A stretch of DNA of 64,000 bases from Enchytraeus crypticus (GCA_905160935.1 CAJHZI010000299.1:238501-302500); one strand, 5' to 3'. Positions 13,801 through 21,580 are shown, counted from the first letter of the stretch. The notes: a model not told the origin generated them from the letters alone. Program-made: numbers and translations.

Positions 13801-16553
13801 TTCATAAAAGACTCTGCCTCATCAATACCTTATGTAACTTATAACTTGAGAAGCATATGACTGATGTGATTTCCCGCTACTCTCCTGAGTTCTTTCGTAG
13901 TCGCCAATTAAGACACGTGAAGTAAATAATTGGCCTACTATTCTATTATTCTACATATAGCTATTATAAGATATTAAGTTCACAATTCAAGCGATTTGGA
14001 TATTTGTGAAATTAACTTCGCTTTAAACGAAAAGATCTATCTAACGTATTTCAACAATTTATTCCGAGTGCTCTGAATTTCTTTAGAGCACTTTCAAGTT
14101 GTCCAAATATGCTTATATTAAGTTGTGTGCATATACAAACCTGCATAAACAAAGTCAATAACACATCAAAAATCAAAAACTCTAATACACTCCTCGTGAC
14201 GAGTGCAGTCCTGGGTTGCTATGGTTACATTTCCCAATGAATATTATCCAGAATAGTAGCCAGTTTACGAGTAATGACATTTATTTAGATCTCAGCGATC
14301 AACCAAAATCTGGGCTCTTGTTGTTATATTTTAAATTTGTAGTTTATTAGTTAAATTTTTTTATTAGTTATCCTGTTCCTTATTTCACACAGAATCCTGC
14401 CCGTCAGTGGGCTTAACATGTCTAGACAACTGCGTGAACGACTCGTCGTGTGCTGCTGACGAGAGATGTTGTAAGAATGACTGCGGTGGTCTGCAGTGCT
14501 ACAATGTTAACAGTATGTGCTTGTATTCATCAGTGCGATTATGTAGTGATCAGTAGTAATAGAAGATTTTTCATAATAGAATACTATTTGTATAGATTTG
14601 ATTGAAGCCAATGAAAACAGTTGGCTCAATATTTAAAATGTCCTAAAATTGGTCGCCGTTTAATGCGTTGTGTAGAATAATTAATTAGCATCAACCTCTT
14701 GTTGCTTTATTAGCTTGCTTTTCTACTAAATCAAAAATGCATGCTAAACTATTTCAAATTTTATTGCTACATTAAGTGATTTATCGAAGAATTTACTGCA
14801 CATTTCGTCAATGTTCTGCTATATAGTGAAATTGATTAACTGATTAATAGAATTTGCTGATAAAGTGATACACGTATGTTTATAATGATTAGTTGATATA
14901 TTGATTGATTAGTTGTTGATTGATTGAGTGATTGAATTATTGATTAAATGATTGAATGATTGATTAATTGATTGATTGACTGACTCTTTACAGATGCTGA
15001 TACCGGAAGCACGCTGGCACCTATAATGAGATCTCGTATGTTTAATTACTAATTTCTTAATTTTTAAAAATTAAATATTAAAGAGTATCTGAAATTTATT
15101 TATTTACGGCAGAGTAAATTATGATATAATATATATCTAGTTAAAATTGTTCCCCTTGTTGTACCCGCGGCACTGAAGTATAGACTAATCATTAGTTGCA
15201 AGTGTCGTAAAAGAAGACTAAAGAAGAACTGTGAATGACAACGAGAAATGGCCTCAGAAACCATAATTTCCAAGCTCCATGCTACATAATGATTCTCTCT
15301 CTCTCTCTCTCTCTCAGTGCACTGCCTACTGGCAGGTCCATGATATATAAAGCGTCCACTATTGTCTGTCTTAGGCTTTCCTCATCATGTCCACATATGA
15401 GTGGGTCTTTAAAATCTATCTTTAAATTTTTCTTTTTACATAATAATTATATAAGGTGTTATAATTTTTGCTCCACAGTTGAGGAAGCTGAGGAAGGCAT
15501 AGGGGGGTCACTTCGTCATGGACAGGATCCTCTAGAATAGGCTTATATCAAAAGGAATGTTGCAGATGATTTAAAGAAATAACGTGATACGATAGCGTGG
15601 TTTGGACCACGCTATTGTATGGATGTGAAACATGGACCTTGAGGAAGGAAGACATTAGGAAACTGGAGGCGTTGGAAATGTGGATTTGGAGAAGAATGGA
15701 GAGGATTAGCTGGACTCAAAAGGTTACAAATGAGGAAGTTCTGGAAAGAGTTGGCACGGATAGACAGTTGATAAATGTATTAAGAAATAGGAAGAAGAGT
15801 TGGATAGGACACATTCTAAGGGGGGATGGTCTATTAAAAGAGGTCATGGAAGGTAGAATGGAAGGCAAAAGAGGCAGGGGCAGGCCGAGATTAGGTATGT
15901 TAAATGATTTAAAGACCCACTCGTATGTGGAAATGAAGAGGAAGGCGGAAGACAGAGAAGAGTGGAGGCGTTATATACCATGGACCTGCCAGTAGGCAGT
16001 GCACTAAACGAGCGAGAGAGATAAAGAGATCTTGCAACTAACATTTGGCAGAATACTTTAACAGTAAAACAAATTGCTAAATAGAATGTGATATACATTT
16101 ATATTGAAGAAAATGATTTTTGAACGTATTGTTGTGGAGAGAAAACTTTTTTTAAAGCGATTTTGTTCGCTTTGGCTCGTTTGCATGTTTAAAATGTAAA
16201 GCTCTTCTGATGAAAATATGAAAGAAAGGAGCGCAATTGTTAGACCAAACTGCACAATATTGCTTGAGTTACTTTCTGTTTACTATATTTAGGCGTAATT
16301 GGTAAAGCTACTGTCATAGCTCTAATTTGTGATTAAAAGATTTCGTTTGCGATAGACATGCAGGTGTGGTTGACAACCTTTGAAGCCAATCAATCTCATT
16401 ATTCGAAACAAAGTTAATTAATTGATAACAATAAATAAATAAATACATAAAAACATACTGATTAATTGATTGATTAATAAGCATAATATATTAATTAACA
16501 TTATATAATGAATGTTATATCATTCTTATTATTATTAACGTCATCGTCATCAA

Positions 16554-16584
<31 letters not shown>

Positions 16585-17100
16585 TTCATCATCTTCATCA
16601 TCTTCTTCTTCTTCTTCATCATCATCTTCTTCTTCTTCTTCCCTTAAGTTAAATCTCAGTTTAAAAGGGTCGCGATACAAATATACTTGATCCATTCGTT
16701 GAAGGTTTTGTAGCAATTTCTGGAGCCTAGACGCTCACCAACCGAATGCCCCTTCTGATGTTAGTTTTGATCTAGTTTTTATAATTTATGTTATACAATA
16801 GTATTTAAATAAATAATAAAAATTAATACAATAAAAATATTGAGATATAATTGTATTGAAATGCTTTACACGTAGGCCTGCATTGGCTTAGTGAATTGAG
16901 CTGATGTATGATTGCGAACAGCTGAGCAGAAACCGGGTCAGTGCTATCTACTAGGAAGGCCTTGTTTCAACACCACACCCTTTCCTAAGGACGAGTGTGA
17001 GGATGATATGGACTGTAGCGGTACAGGAAAATGTTGTCCGGGACCTTGTGGTAACATGATGTGTCAGGAGCAGTACTTTCCTTCTGCACCTGGTTTATAG
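1787..17100 (+). CDS. Gene A: secreted protein with nine WAP domains (spliced gene model)
   Basis: Proposed coding exons are 1806-1860, 3728-3754, 5563-5697, 6216-6398, 7051-7317, 8413-8571, 9462-9488, 11604-11738, 12518-12688, 14393-14512, 14994-15035 and 16922-17100. All junctions are phase 1, so the coding sum of 1500 nt stays in frame and gives 499 residues plus TAG. The product is a signal peptide, a short linker and nine WAP domains of eight cysteines each, hence secreted and disulfide-rich. WAP proteins include protease inhibitors, antimicrobial proteins and molluscan shell-matrix proteins; which role applies is unknown. ATTAAA at 17205-17210, about 105 bases after the stop, could serve polyadenylation. 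Transcripts might instead skip the last exon and splice into exons at 18151-35169. Exon joining is inferred from sequence only. Confidence 0.65.
1977..2912 (+). mobile_element. RTE/BovB-like LINE 3' fragment behind a SINE-like head
   Basis: From about 2250 the frame reads the end of a LINE reverse transcriptase (VSNNKGEVNITINGTKLEQV, FKYLGHTITDDGK, VWTTLLYGCET) and continues, with in-frame stops, to RISWTQKV and the GRGRPRLG region. It ends with the CCATGGATCTGCCAGTAGG tail. The first 270 bases instead resemble the head of the SINE family at 18430. The fragment lacks the endonuclease and most of the RT and is inactive. Family assignment rests on resemblance to CFDP2/BovB-type RTE proteins. 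Confidence 0.75.
2913..3037 (+). repeat. Partial SINE with TTGATTGA tail
   Basis: A copy of the 1598-1775 family lacking its 5' half. It reads TGGTGTTTTGGCGCCTG, then GAGACGTCCCTGAGATT, and ends in TTGATTGATTGATTG. Confidence 0.6.
3038..3720. other. AT-rich intron sequence of gene A
   Basis: No coding potential or repeat family recognised between the SINE tail and the microexon at 3728. Confidence 0.5.
3728..3754 (+). CDS. Gene A 27-nt microexon after the signal peptide
   Basis: Bounded by TTGATTGCAG and GGTATGA. With the preceding phase-1 G it reads AMIQGQRSGG. Gene B has a 27-nt exon in the same place (50013-50039, AIIRADEGNG). The equal length, phase and Ala-x-Ile start support it as a real linker exon at the mature N-terminus. 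Confidence 0.65.
3925..4185 (-). repeat. SINE family copy (related to 52612-52890)
   Basis: On the minus strand it reads GAGGCGACTGAGTTAGGAAC, then an AACTCGTTGATTGATGGAAT-like body with GAGAGCATGAAAATCAG. The same order is seen at 13718-13925 (-), 52612-52890 (+) and partly at 51240-51415 (+). Confidence 0.55.
4318..4620. repeat. 26-bp minisatellite, GAGACTGAGACCAAGACCTG type
   Basis: About eleven copies of a 26-bp unit with a few 1-2 base deletions. Open frames across it (VSVSKVRSWSQS on the minus strand) are by-products. A related GAGACC/CAAGACC-rich stretch recurs at 5393-5475. Confidence 0.9.
4856..5060 (+). repeat. SINE family 3 with GAT-rich tail
   Basis: Order: GTTTGAAGAATAGA, GGTGACTGCAC, GTAGAAGGCGACTAAGGC, GGGCATTCGGTTGGTCAGC, CTAGGCTCCAGAAATTGCTA, then AAGATGATGATGATT. 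Other copies are at 16535, 18999, 19679, 24889, 34191, 34797, 62046 and 62534. The copy at 62046-62323 has clear target-site duplications. Confidence 0.75.
5238..5359. repeat. Perfect 59-bp inverted repeat with 4-nt loop
   Basis: Left arm 5238-5296 and right arm 5301-5359 are exact reverse complements by base-by-base comparison, separated by GATG. Transcribed on either strand this would fold into a long perfect hairpin. It lies about 200 bases before the first WAP exon, inside the gene A intron. Confidence 0.95.
5563..5697 (+). CDS. Gene A WAP domain 1 exon
   Basis: Flanked by TTTGCACAG and GTATAG, phase 1-1, 135 nt. It reads KPGECPFTIQGCP..KCSDDYDCKGSQKCCSTGCGLACT, with all eight WAP cysteines including the central CC. 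This is the first inhibitor-type fold of the mature protein. Confidence 0.85.
6216..6398 (+). CDS. Gene A WAP domain 2 exon
   Basis: Acceptor TACAG, donor GGTACTGG, 183 nt, phase 1-1. An N-terminal EPKPYPV linker precedes KPGEC, then ..IECSSDNDCSGEAKCCENPC..KRC. Eight cysteines are present. An acidic EEAKR loop separates cysteines two and three and makes this domain longer than its neighbours. Confidence 0.87.
7051..7317 (+). CDS. Gene A double-WAP exon (domains 3 and 4)
   Basis: Acceptor CGACCACAG, donor GGTAAGTGCC, 267 nt, phase 1-1. Two complete eight-cysteine WAP repeats lie in one exon with no intron between them. The first is QCPYFDPQRACL..CCEYECGGTRC, the second LCPGVNPNIRCI..CCSYECGGRKC. 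Exons 26752-27015 and 29684-29959 share this two-in-one design and the CCxxECGG signature. The donor and the last bases of the exon are repeated many times just downstream. Confidence 0.9.
7318..7577 (+). repeat. Tandem array of splice-donor copies after the double-WAP exon
   Basis: Nine potential donors follow one another. Their GT positions are 7318, 7346, 7393, 7421, 7449, 7477, 7505, 7533 and 7576. Each is preceded by a version of the exon end (TGTGTGCCTAGAG). The first eight read GTAAGT and the last GTATGT. The basic unit is 28 bp; two units are longer and include the GGTGGAAGAAAATGTGTGC-type exon end. Read-through in the exon frame meets TAG at 7341. Confidence 0.9.
8163..8242 (+). repeat. 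Dispersed repeat with GACGGTAGCTCGAGTGTGTC
   Basis: Reads GACGGTAGCTCGAGTG, CGAGTCGTCTTGAAGAG and TTGACGTTAAACACACT. Other copies are at 46995-47080 (+), 38838-38925 (-) and 56235-56320 (-), with a weaker one near 56708-56790. No A/B box is seen in this piece. A short CCTACCCA tandem run follows to about 8275. Confidence 0.6.
8413..8571 (+). CDS. Gene A WAP domain 5 exon
   Basis: Acceptor GATATTCAG, donor GGTAAGAA, 159 nt, phase 1-1. Reads HSGYCPDYSNVKVMCP..ECSSDDECYAGKKCCRKICGGLGC, with eight cysteines. A 27-bp minisatellite begins about 20 bases after the donor. Confidence 0.87.
8590..8845. repeat. 27-bp minisatellite, AATAAAAGTGTCTTGATTAT type
   Basis: About nine copies of a 27-bp unit immediately downstream of the WAP domain 5 donor. 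It keeps an open frame (INKSVLIII repeats) only because the period is a multiple of three. Confidence 0.9.
9000..9130. repeat. 30-bp tandem repeat, about four copies
   Basis: The unit is about 30 bp and contains GCATGAAGTGTCAGTCTATG followed by ATAGAATAAG. It lies in the intron between WAP domain 5 and the 9462 microexon. Confidence 0.85.
9462..9488 (+). CDS. Gene A 27-nt linker microexon
   Basis: Bounded by TACTATTTCAG and GGTACGT, phase 1-1. It reads VSEPPSKPGG, a proline-rich linker. The splice sites are good and the phase fits both neighbours. The shortness keeps confidence moderate. Confidence 0.55.
9596..10140. repeat. 18-bp pyrimidine minisatellite
   Basis: About 30 copies of CTCTCTTCCTCTTTATTT and variants. 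Long open frames over it (LPLYFS or FISLFL repeats, over 200 residues) are artefacts of the period. Confidence 0.95.
10611..10745 (-). repeat. tRNA-derived SINE family 2, diverged copy
   Basis: Shares GAATGTCCGAGATTTTACTC, CATTTAAAACTTCAT and the GCCATCGAGACATTCAAG end with the copies at 1014 and 53140. The B-box region (AGAATTGATCCCAGGA) is degenerate. Confidence 0.6.
10948..11026. repeat. Imperfect inverted repeat
   Basis: TACTCGCGTAAATGATGA near 10948 pairs with TCATCATTTACGGGAGTA near 11009 with one mismatch. Shorter palindromic pieces (GATGATATCATTTGCG) lie between. It lies in a gene A intron and no mobile-element family was recognised. Confidence 0.7.
11508..11580 (-). repeat. SINE family 1 fragment next to WAP domain 6
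   Basis: Reads AAAAGCTGGTAAAGCTAAGG, TTAACGTCAGTTTCCTCACT, CGAAAGCGATGTCAGTGACG, which is the 3' portion of the tRNA-derived family best seen at 25760-25898. It stops about 24 bases before the acceptor at 11603. Confidence 0.75.
11604..11738 (+). CDS. Gene A WAP domain 6 exon
   Basis: Acceptor TTTGACTACAG, donor GGTTGGAA (weak), 135 nt, phase 1-1. Reads VKPGRCPPAPEFCIANQTDQ..CSEDWNCTGTEKCCPYGCNLRC, with eight cysteines. It resembles gene B exon 53684-53824 (KPGRCPVFPKYC..CCATGCGNRC). Confidence 0.85.
12518..12688 (+). CDS. Gene A WAP domain 7 exon
   Basis: Acceptor TATTCACAG, donor CGTGAGTGG, 171 nt, phase 1-1. Reads DTQGQCPSTPVPNGGG..GPCVEACDFVNNSGC..QRCCTTACGGHMC. The gap between cysteines two and three is short and a Gly-rich loop follows cysteine one. 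Exon 19461-19631 is a near copy (about 11 differences in 171 by eye). Confidence 0.87.
12689..14392. other. Long intron; one SINE copy, otherwise nothing recognised
   Basis: Contains a minus-strand copy of the 3925-4185 SINE family at about 13718-13925 (TTCATAAAAGACTCTGCCTC). The remainder is AT-rich with no coding signal. Confidence 0.5.
14393..14512 (+). CDS. Gene A WAP domain 8 exon
   Basis: Acceptor TTTCACACAG, donor AGTATGTG, 120 nt, phase 1-1. Reads SCPSVGLTCLDNCVNDSSCA..CCKNDCGGLQCYNVN. Eight cysteines in a compact domain. Exon 20751-20870 is identical over its 3' part but differs in its first 30 or so bases. Confidence 0.87.
14994..15035 (+). CDS. Gene A 42-nt linker microexon
   Basis: Bounded by GACTCTTTACAG and CGTATGTT, phase 1-1. 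Reads NADTGSTLAPIMRS with the preceding A. Paralogous 42-nt exons with the same CGTATG donor occur at 21581-21622 and 25608-25649. This makes a real Ser/Gly-rich linker very likely. Confidence 0.7.
15292..15425 (-). mobile_element. RTE-like LINE 3' tail fragment
   Basis: On the minus strand the order is CACTCATATGTGGACATGAT, CATGGACCTGCCAGTAGGCA, GTGCACTGAGAGAGAG, ending in (GA)n. Only the terminal roughly 130 bases remain. Confidence 0.65.
15470..16022 (+). mobile_element. SINE-like head plus RTE-like LINE 3' end
   Basis: A GAGGAAGCTGAGGAAGGCAT head (to about 15590) precedes a LINE C-terminal frame from about 15597. Segments read VWTTLLYGCETWTLRKEDIR, LEALEMWIWRRMERISWTQK and GRMEGKRGRGRPRLG, ending in PWTC then GCAGTGCACTAAACGAGCGAG. 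This is the longest intact copy of the LINE C-terminal region on the + strand. A 10-bp inverted repeat (ATAGCGTGGT / ACCACGCTAT) marks its start. Confidence 0.75.
16535..16780 (-). repeat. SINE family 3 copy with ATC/TTC tail
   Basis: Runs from a long TCATCATCATCTTC tract into CCTTAAGTTAAATCTCAG, GTAGCAATTTCTGGAGCCTA and CGCTCACCAACCGAATGCC. The D/E-rich and S-rich open frames over the tail are not genes. Confidence 0.75.
16922..17100 (+). CDS. Gene A last exon: WAP domain 9 with stop
   Basis: Acceptor TTGCGAACAG. Reads PEQKPGQCYLLGRPCFNTT..ECEDDMDCSGTGKCCPGPCGNMMC and ends SAPGL then TAG at 17098. Eight cysteines. The expected phase-1 donor would be the CCTG/GTTTAT point, so the stop lies two codons into what looks like a decayed donor. 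Near copies are exons 23052-23227 and 24569-24747. ATTAAA lies at 17205. It is placed as terminal because the homologous gene B exon also ends in a stop. Confidence 0.82.
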
Positions 17101-17212
17101 CCAATTCGATATTTAATCAACTTTATGAAGAAGATAATATTTACTTAAGAACGTGTAAGCTAAACCGTGTCACACATTCTTCATTTAAAATTTGTTTCTG
17201 AAGCATTAAAAA

Positions 17213-17272
17213 AGGTTGGTAAAGATAACTTTAACGTCAGTTTCCTCGATCGAAAGCGATGTGAGTGCCGGA
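17213..17272 (-). repeat. SINE family 1 fragment
   Basis: Reads GTTGGTAAAGATAACTTTAA, CGTCAGTTTCCTCGATCGAA, AGCGATGTGAGTG. It is a short 3' piece of the tRNA-derived family 1, just past the ATTAAA of the last gene A exon. Confidence 0.6.
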
Positions 17273-17559
17273 TGAATACATGAAGAATTCTGAAGAGTTT
17301 TGGGGGTGAAACAATTTACCAGGCCTACAGATATTGAATATTATAAAGCAATACGCTCTCCCACAGAGTAGCACTATAGACAGGGCTCTGAATGTGTAGG
17401 AGTCTCTTCCTCGAGAGTGAAATTTTACAAAGTTTTCAAGGAATATCACGTAAATTTTCAAGATATTCAGTCAATTAAATTTTTATTACATCGTTAAGGT
17501 TTTATTGCGATGTGAGATTATATGCCATTTACAGGTTGTTGCAATTATATGTATGTAAC

Positions 17560-17760
17560 CCGTGTTGTATGCGGGTTGCTGAAGTATATGTAGACTGAAT
17601 TTGAGCCGTAAAAAAGAGATTAGGCACTAAATTCTAGACCAACGTCAGAAACGGCATTGAGTTGGTGAGAGCCTTGGCCTCAGAAATTAATTTTTATAAC
17701 TTTGACATTCAAATACTCTTAAAGGTAATGCTTCGGAATTTGGCATAAGCTCATAATTAA
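17560..17760 (+). repeat. SINE family 3, diverged partial copy
   Basis: Shares CCCGTGTTGTATGCGGGTTG, ATTAGGCACTAAATTC, GGCATTGAGTTGGTGAGAGC and CAAATACTCTTAAAGG with the family. The GAT tail is missing. A (CT)n run follows at 17909-17945. Confidence 0.5.
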
Positions 17761-17910
17761 GGTCGATGAAATTCTTATTTTCTCTTGATATACATGAACA
17801 TGCTGAATATATTGAAGTAGTGATCACTTGAACATGAGGAGGTTCTGCCTGTCTAGATCCGGGAAGTTAGCAGCCTTGGTTGATCACAAGTAAACTTGAA
17901 GTATCCATCA

Positions 17911-17950
<40 letters not shown>

Positions 17951-18150
17951 TTCTGTCAAGTAGCAGGACTAAGGTACTGTAGCTACATATTACAACTGTT
18001 ACAACTTCAAAAGTGCTATTCGCGCTCCATAAAAATTACCCCACCGATAAAAAAGCTAGTCTCTTCATAAAAGACTGTCTTTATCCACACGTTAAATTAA
18101 TGCAGTCTATAGCTCGGGAATAAATTGACGCATATGGATTGGTATTTCAG

Positions 18151-18330
18151 CATCAGCTCAGAAGCCAGGTGAATGTATAATACTGTTGATCGCCTGCCTG
18201 AACACAACGAATCGTCCAGACGACGAGTGCCACGTGGATGAAGACTGTGAGGGAATAGAGAAGTGCTGCACTCAACCCTGTGGTAACCTGGCCTGTTCCA
18301 GACCCCTCCTGCCTCCCTCAACAGGTGAAT
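18151..18330 (+). CDS. WAP exon usable as internal or terminal
   Basis: Acceptor GGTATTTCAG. Reads SAQKPGECIILLIACLNTT..ECHVDEDCEGIEKCCTQPCGNLACSRPLLPPST, with eight cysteines. Splicing at 18324 (G/GTGAAT) leaves 174 nt, phase 1-1. Reading on gives GGT GAA TAG, a stop at 18330. It is related to the stop-bearing exons at 16922, 23052, 24569 and 63281. Which use is real cannot be told from sequence, and no signal-peptide exon was found directly upstream of it. Confidence 0.75.
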
Positions 18331-18429
18331 AGTTCAATCTAATGCTAGTATAATGTTCAAAGCAACATTTCATATTTATATATTTCATTTGTTGATTAAA
18401 TAACTTTATCAACTAATTGTAAGTAGAGA

Positions 18430-18727
18430 ATGGGTAAACAGGATTGTTTTCTCAGGGAATGACGCCCCTGCCCAGTAAATGCTAGTCGAAGCTGAGGAAG
18501 GCATAGGTGATCCACCTCGTCATAAGCATAACCCTCAAGATAGAATGGTATATCACAACACGAATCCGAATGGCATATCACAACACGAAGCCCGCAGTCC
18601 CGTGCACTCATTAAATGAGGAGGGGGTGGTAAGAATTTCACGGCCAGTCTGCACATCGGGTACCTCACAGATTAGAAGAGTGGAGGATTTATTTACCATG
18701 AACCTGCCGGTAGGCAATGCACTAAAA

Positions 18728-18785
<58 letters not shown>
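18430..18785 (+). repeat. SINE with LINE-type tail and (GA)n
   Basis: Head TTTTCTCAGGGAATGACGCC, CCTGCCCAGTAAATGCTAGT and CGAAGCTGAGGAAGGCATAG, then a body with CCCGCAGTCCCGTGCACTC. The end ATTTACCATGAACCTGCCGG, GGCAATGCACTAAAAGAGAG leads into a long GA run. Confidence 0.7.
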
Positions 18786-18787
<2 letters not shown>

Positions 18788-18918
18788 AATTAACGGCTAA
18801 CTTGCCAAAACGATGATGATGAATGCGAACTCTTGTAAATATCAGTAATAGATAACTTTTCTTGAGATCTCGATGGCCGGCCAAAATATAGCCAGAGATG
18901 ATCGCAACTGTGAAGCCG

Positions 18919-18925
18919 ATCCTTC

Positions 18926-19002
<77 letters not shown>

Positions 19003-19185
19003 TCATCATCATTATCATCATCATCTTCCCTTAAATTTAAGTTTAACTAGGGTCGGGATACGAATAGACTTGATCCATTCGTTTATGTTTGTGTAGCAAT
19101 TTCTGTAGCCTAGGCGCTCACCCACCGAATGCCATTTCTGTCGTTGGTATATATATATATATACATGTATATACATACATACATG

Positions 19186-19223
<38 letters not shown>

Positions 19224-19227
19224 TACA

Positions 19228-19258
<31 letters not shown>

Positions 19259-19265
19259 ATATTTA
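18919..19265. repeat. (TA)n tracts around a SINE family 3 piece
   Basis: A TA run at 18919-18999 abuts a minus-strand family 3 SINE (18999-19147, ATCATCATCATCTTCCCTTA to CACCGAATGCC). A second TA/CATG-rich run follows at 19148-19265. Frames reading YIYIYI are artefacts. Confidence 0.8.
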
Positions 19266-19460
19266 CATTATACATTATAATATGGTTATAGTCTATATAT
19301 ATATTATGCAGTCAAATTGTTCTGTATCTTGTGTAGATATGACACTGATCATCTTACTTCTTAATTCTCAATCAATTTCGTGAATGTACATGACTGACTG
19401 ATGCAAAAGTTGACTAAGTGCAAGATTTGTTAAGTATTTACCTGATCAATTGATTCACAG

Positions 19461-19631
19461 CGGACACCCAAGGACAGTGCCCGTCTACACCAGTTCGTAA
19501 TGGAGGCGGTGGAGTGGTGGGTCCATGCGTAGAGGCATGTGACTTTGAGAGCAACTCGGGCTGTGGTGCGGGTCAGAGGTGTTGTACCACAGCGTGTGGA
19601 GGTCACGTGTGTCAGGACCTGTCTGATGGGC
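19461..19631 (+). CDS. WAP exon, near copy of gene A domain 7
   Basis: Acceptor TGATTCACAG, donor CGTGAGTGC, 171 nt, phase 1-1. Reads DTQGQCPSTPVRNGGG..CDFESNSGC..CCTTACGGHVCQDLSDG, with eight cysteines. About 11 of 171 bases differ from 12518-12688, yet the flanking introns do not align by eye. Confidence 0.85.
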
Positions 19632-19678
19632 GTGAGTGCGGCTCATTGATTAAACTATGTATTTAATTACGTAATTAT

Positions 19679-19925
19679 TTCATCATCATCATCATCATCT
19701 TTCCTTAAATCCCTAGTTGAACTTGTGTCGGGATACGAATATATCTTCTTTTGAAGTTTATCCATTCGTTTAAATTTTGTAGCAATTTCTGGAGCCTAGG
19801 CGCTCACCAACCGAATGCCCTTTCTGACGTTGGTTTGGATCAAGATTTTATGTCGCCTTCTACGACACGTGCATATTTACACGGTTGGTCTATTCTTCAA
19901 GCAACCCGGACACAACATGGAGAAA
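19679..19925 (-). repeat. SINE family 3 copy
   Basis: From TCATCATCATCATCATCTTT through GTAGCAATTTCTGGAGCCTA, GCGCTCACCAACCGAATGCC and CTTCTACGACACGTGCATAT to CAAGCAACCCGGACACAAC. Nearly full length with the GAT-type tail on the left. Confidence 0.75.
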
Positions 19926-20095
19926 ATACGTAATTATTTAATTACCAATATTTGTAAGAGTTATAAGATACCAGAAGAAGTAGCCGTTTTCTGTATTTAC
20001 ATCAATACCAGTACACTCGAGATTACTAGCGCAAGCCGACTGGCATGACGGTAAATCAGTCGCTCTTAAATATCGCATATCTATCTATCTTATGT

Positions 20096-20192
20096 AAAAG
20101 TTGACTAAGTGCAAGATTTGTTAAGTATTTACCTGATCAATTGATTCACAGCGGACACCCAAGGACAGTGCCCGTCCACTCCAGTTCCTAAT
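20096..20192 (+). pseudogene. Truncated duplicate of a WAP exon and its upstream intron end
   Basis: The first part (AAAAGTTGACTAAGTGCAAG through TTGATTCACAG at 20151) repeats the intron end before exon 19461. The exon part (20152-20192) then reads CGGACACCCAAGGACAGTGC and CCGTCCACTCCAGTTCC, matching the 12518 exon better than 19461. It stops after about 41 bases, runs into an AT-rich repeat and has no donor. Only one of the eight WAP cysteines is retained. Confidence 0.8.
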
Positions 20193-20381
20193 AACAACTA
20201 ATAATTAACTAATAATTAACCTTATATTTTATCCAGAGAATAACTTGATGCGAAGTTATATAAGAATAATACATAGTAATTTGTAATTGAGAGCGCGATG
20301 TAGCTAATGATTGCAAACGTCCACTCTTCATGTAAAAAGGCAATGTATGTTGTCGTTTTATATTGCTGACAACACATCACC

Positions 20382-20437
20382 TGACATTGCTTTCGAGTGC
20401 GGAAACTGACGTTAACATTAGCTATACCAGCATTTTG
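20382..20437 (+). repeat. SINE family 1 3' fragment
   Basis: Reads ATTGCTTTCGAGTGCGGAAA, CTGACGTTAACATTAGCTAT, ACCAGC. A short 3' remnant of the tRNA-derived family 1. Confidence 0.6.
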
Positions 20438-20750
20438 CTTTTTCAATTGGCTTATATTTGTCACAACAGTGCTCAATTTTTTCATGGTCGATGGTAGCAC
20501 TACATGTATAATTATTGTTATGTTCAATTTTATATTTGCCTACATACTGGTCGGTCTATATTTTTGGAGTTTTAGAAAAATAGGAAAAATAAATTATATT
20601 CACAGGTTTCGGTCGTATTTTAATGTTTAATAATTATATATCTACGAAAGAAAAAAAGTGGGAAATTTAAATGTTTTACAGTTTTCGGTCGTATTTCGAT
20701 GTTCAATAATATAACGATATGTTTCTTAAGGACGTTGGTGTTTTGTATAG

Positions 20751-20870
20751 AGAATTGCCCCGATGTTAGAGCACACTGTTTAGACAACTGCGTGAACGAC
20801 TCGTCGTGTGCTGCTGACGAGAGATGTTGTAAGAATGACTGCGGTGGTCTGCAGTGCTACAATGTTAACA
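20751..20870 (+). CDS. WAP exon, partial copy of gene A domain 8
   Basis: Acceptor TTTTGTATAG, donor AGTATGTG, 120 nt, phase 1-1. Reads NCPDVRAHCLDNCVNDSSCA..CCKNDCGGLQCYNVN. From TTAGACAACTGCG onward, including about 28 bases of the following intron, it is identical to the 14393 copy. The first 30 or so bases are clearly different. Eight cysteines are present. Confidence 0.85.
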
Positions 20871-21580
20871 GTATGTGCTTGTATTCATCAGTGCGATTCA
20901 TTGAATTATTGTATGTTTGAAGTAACTTCTAATTGATTGCTTTATTTCGTGAAGAATAGCATCCGTTTAGTTACCAACAATGAAACTGACAGTTATACAA
21001 ACTTTTAACGATTTAGCTGATTTCATACTTTGTTACTAGGCTCAACCATTGAAGAAATTATTTCTATTTCAGCAACAACTAAGAGGTGGTTTTGTATAGG
21101 CCTATCTACGCCATTTCAATACGGTGAAAGAGAGAGATATTGTACCATTAAGTCACTTTTGACTTTCGAGTAATCATTAGCTAATATTCTGTAGTAAAAA
21201 TCTTGTGTTTAATAAAATATGTATTAATAATAGTGTCAAATTAACATTAATTATAATAAAGAAGCAAGTAGTATGTTTAACAGTATACACAGTATTTTAT
21301 TGGATAATTCGTAGTTGCTTATAAGTGGTTTTCGAAAAACGCTACAAATACATGTAGGTCTTATGACAGATTTATGAAATTCATTTACTTTACTTCTGAG
21401 CATTAACTATTTCGTTTCTGCGTAAGTTGAATGCAATAATTTAGGCCTATATGATTTAGGCACATAACGACAGTTAGTCGTTTAATTTAAAGCAACTTTT
21501 GAAACTAAGCGATGAAATAATCTTGTGATTTAAAATCTCAGTAAATCATAATTTGATAACTAGACTTTTAACTGCTTCAG

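Noticed and set aside
16501-16716. Acidic DDEE-rich and Ser-rich frames
   Set aside because: Both are translations of the GAT/GAA tail of a SINE.
17101-18150. A second signal-peptide exon for the 18151 block
   Set aside because: No ATG followed by a hydrophobic stretch and a phase-1 donor could be found here, so I did not call one.
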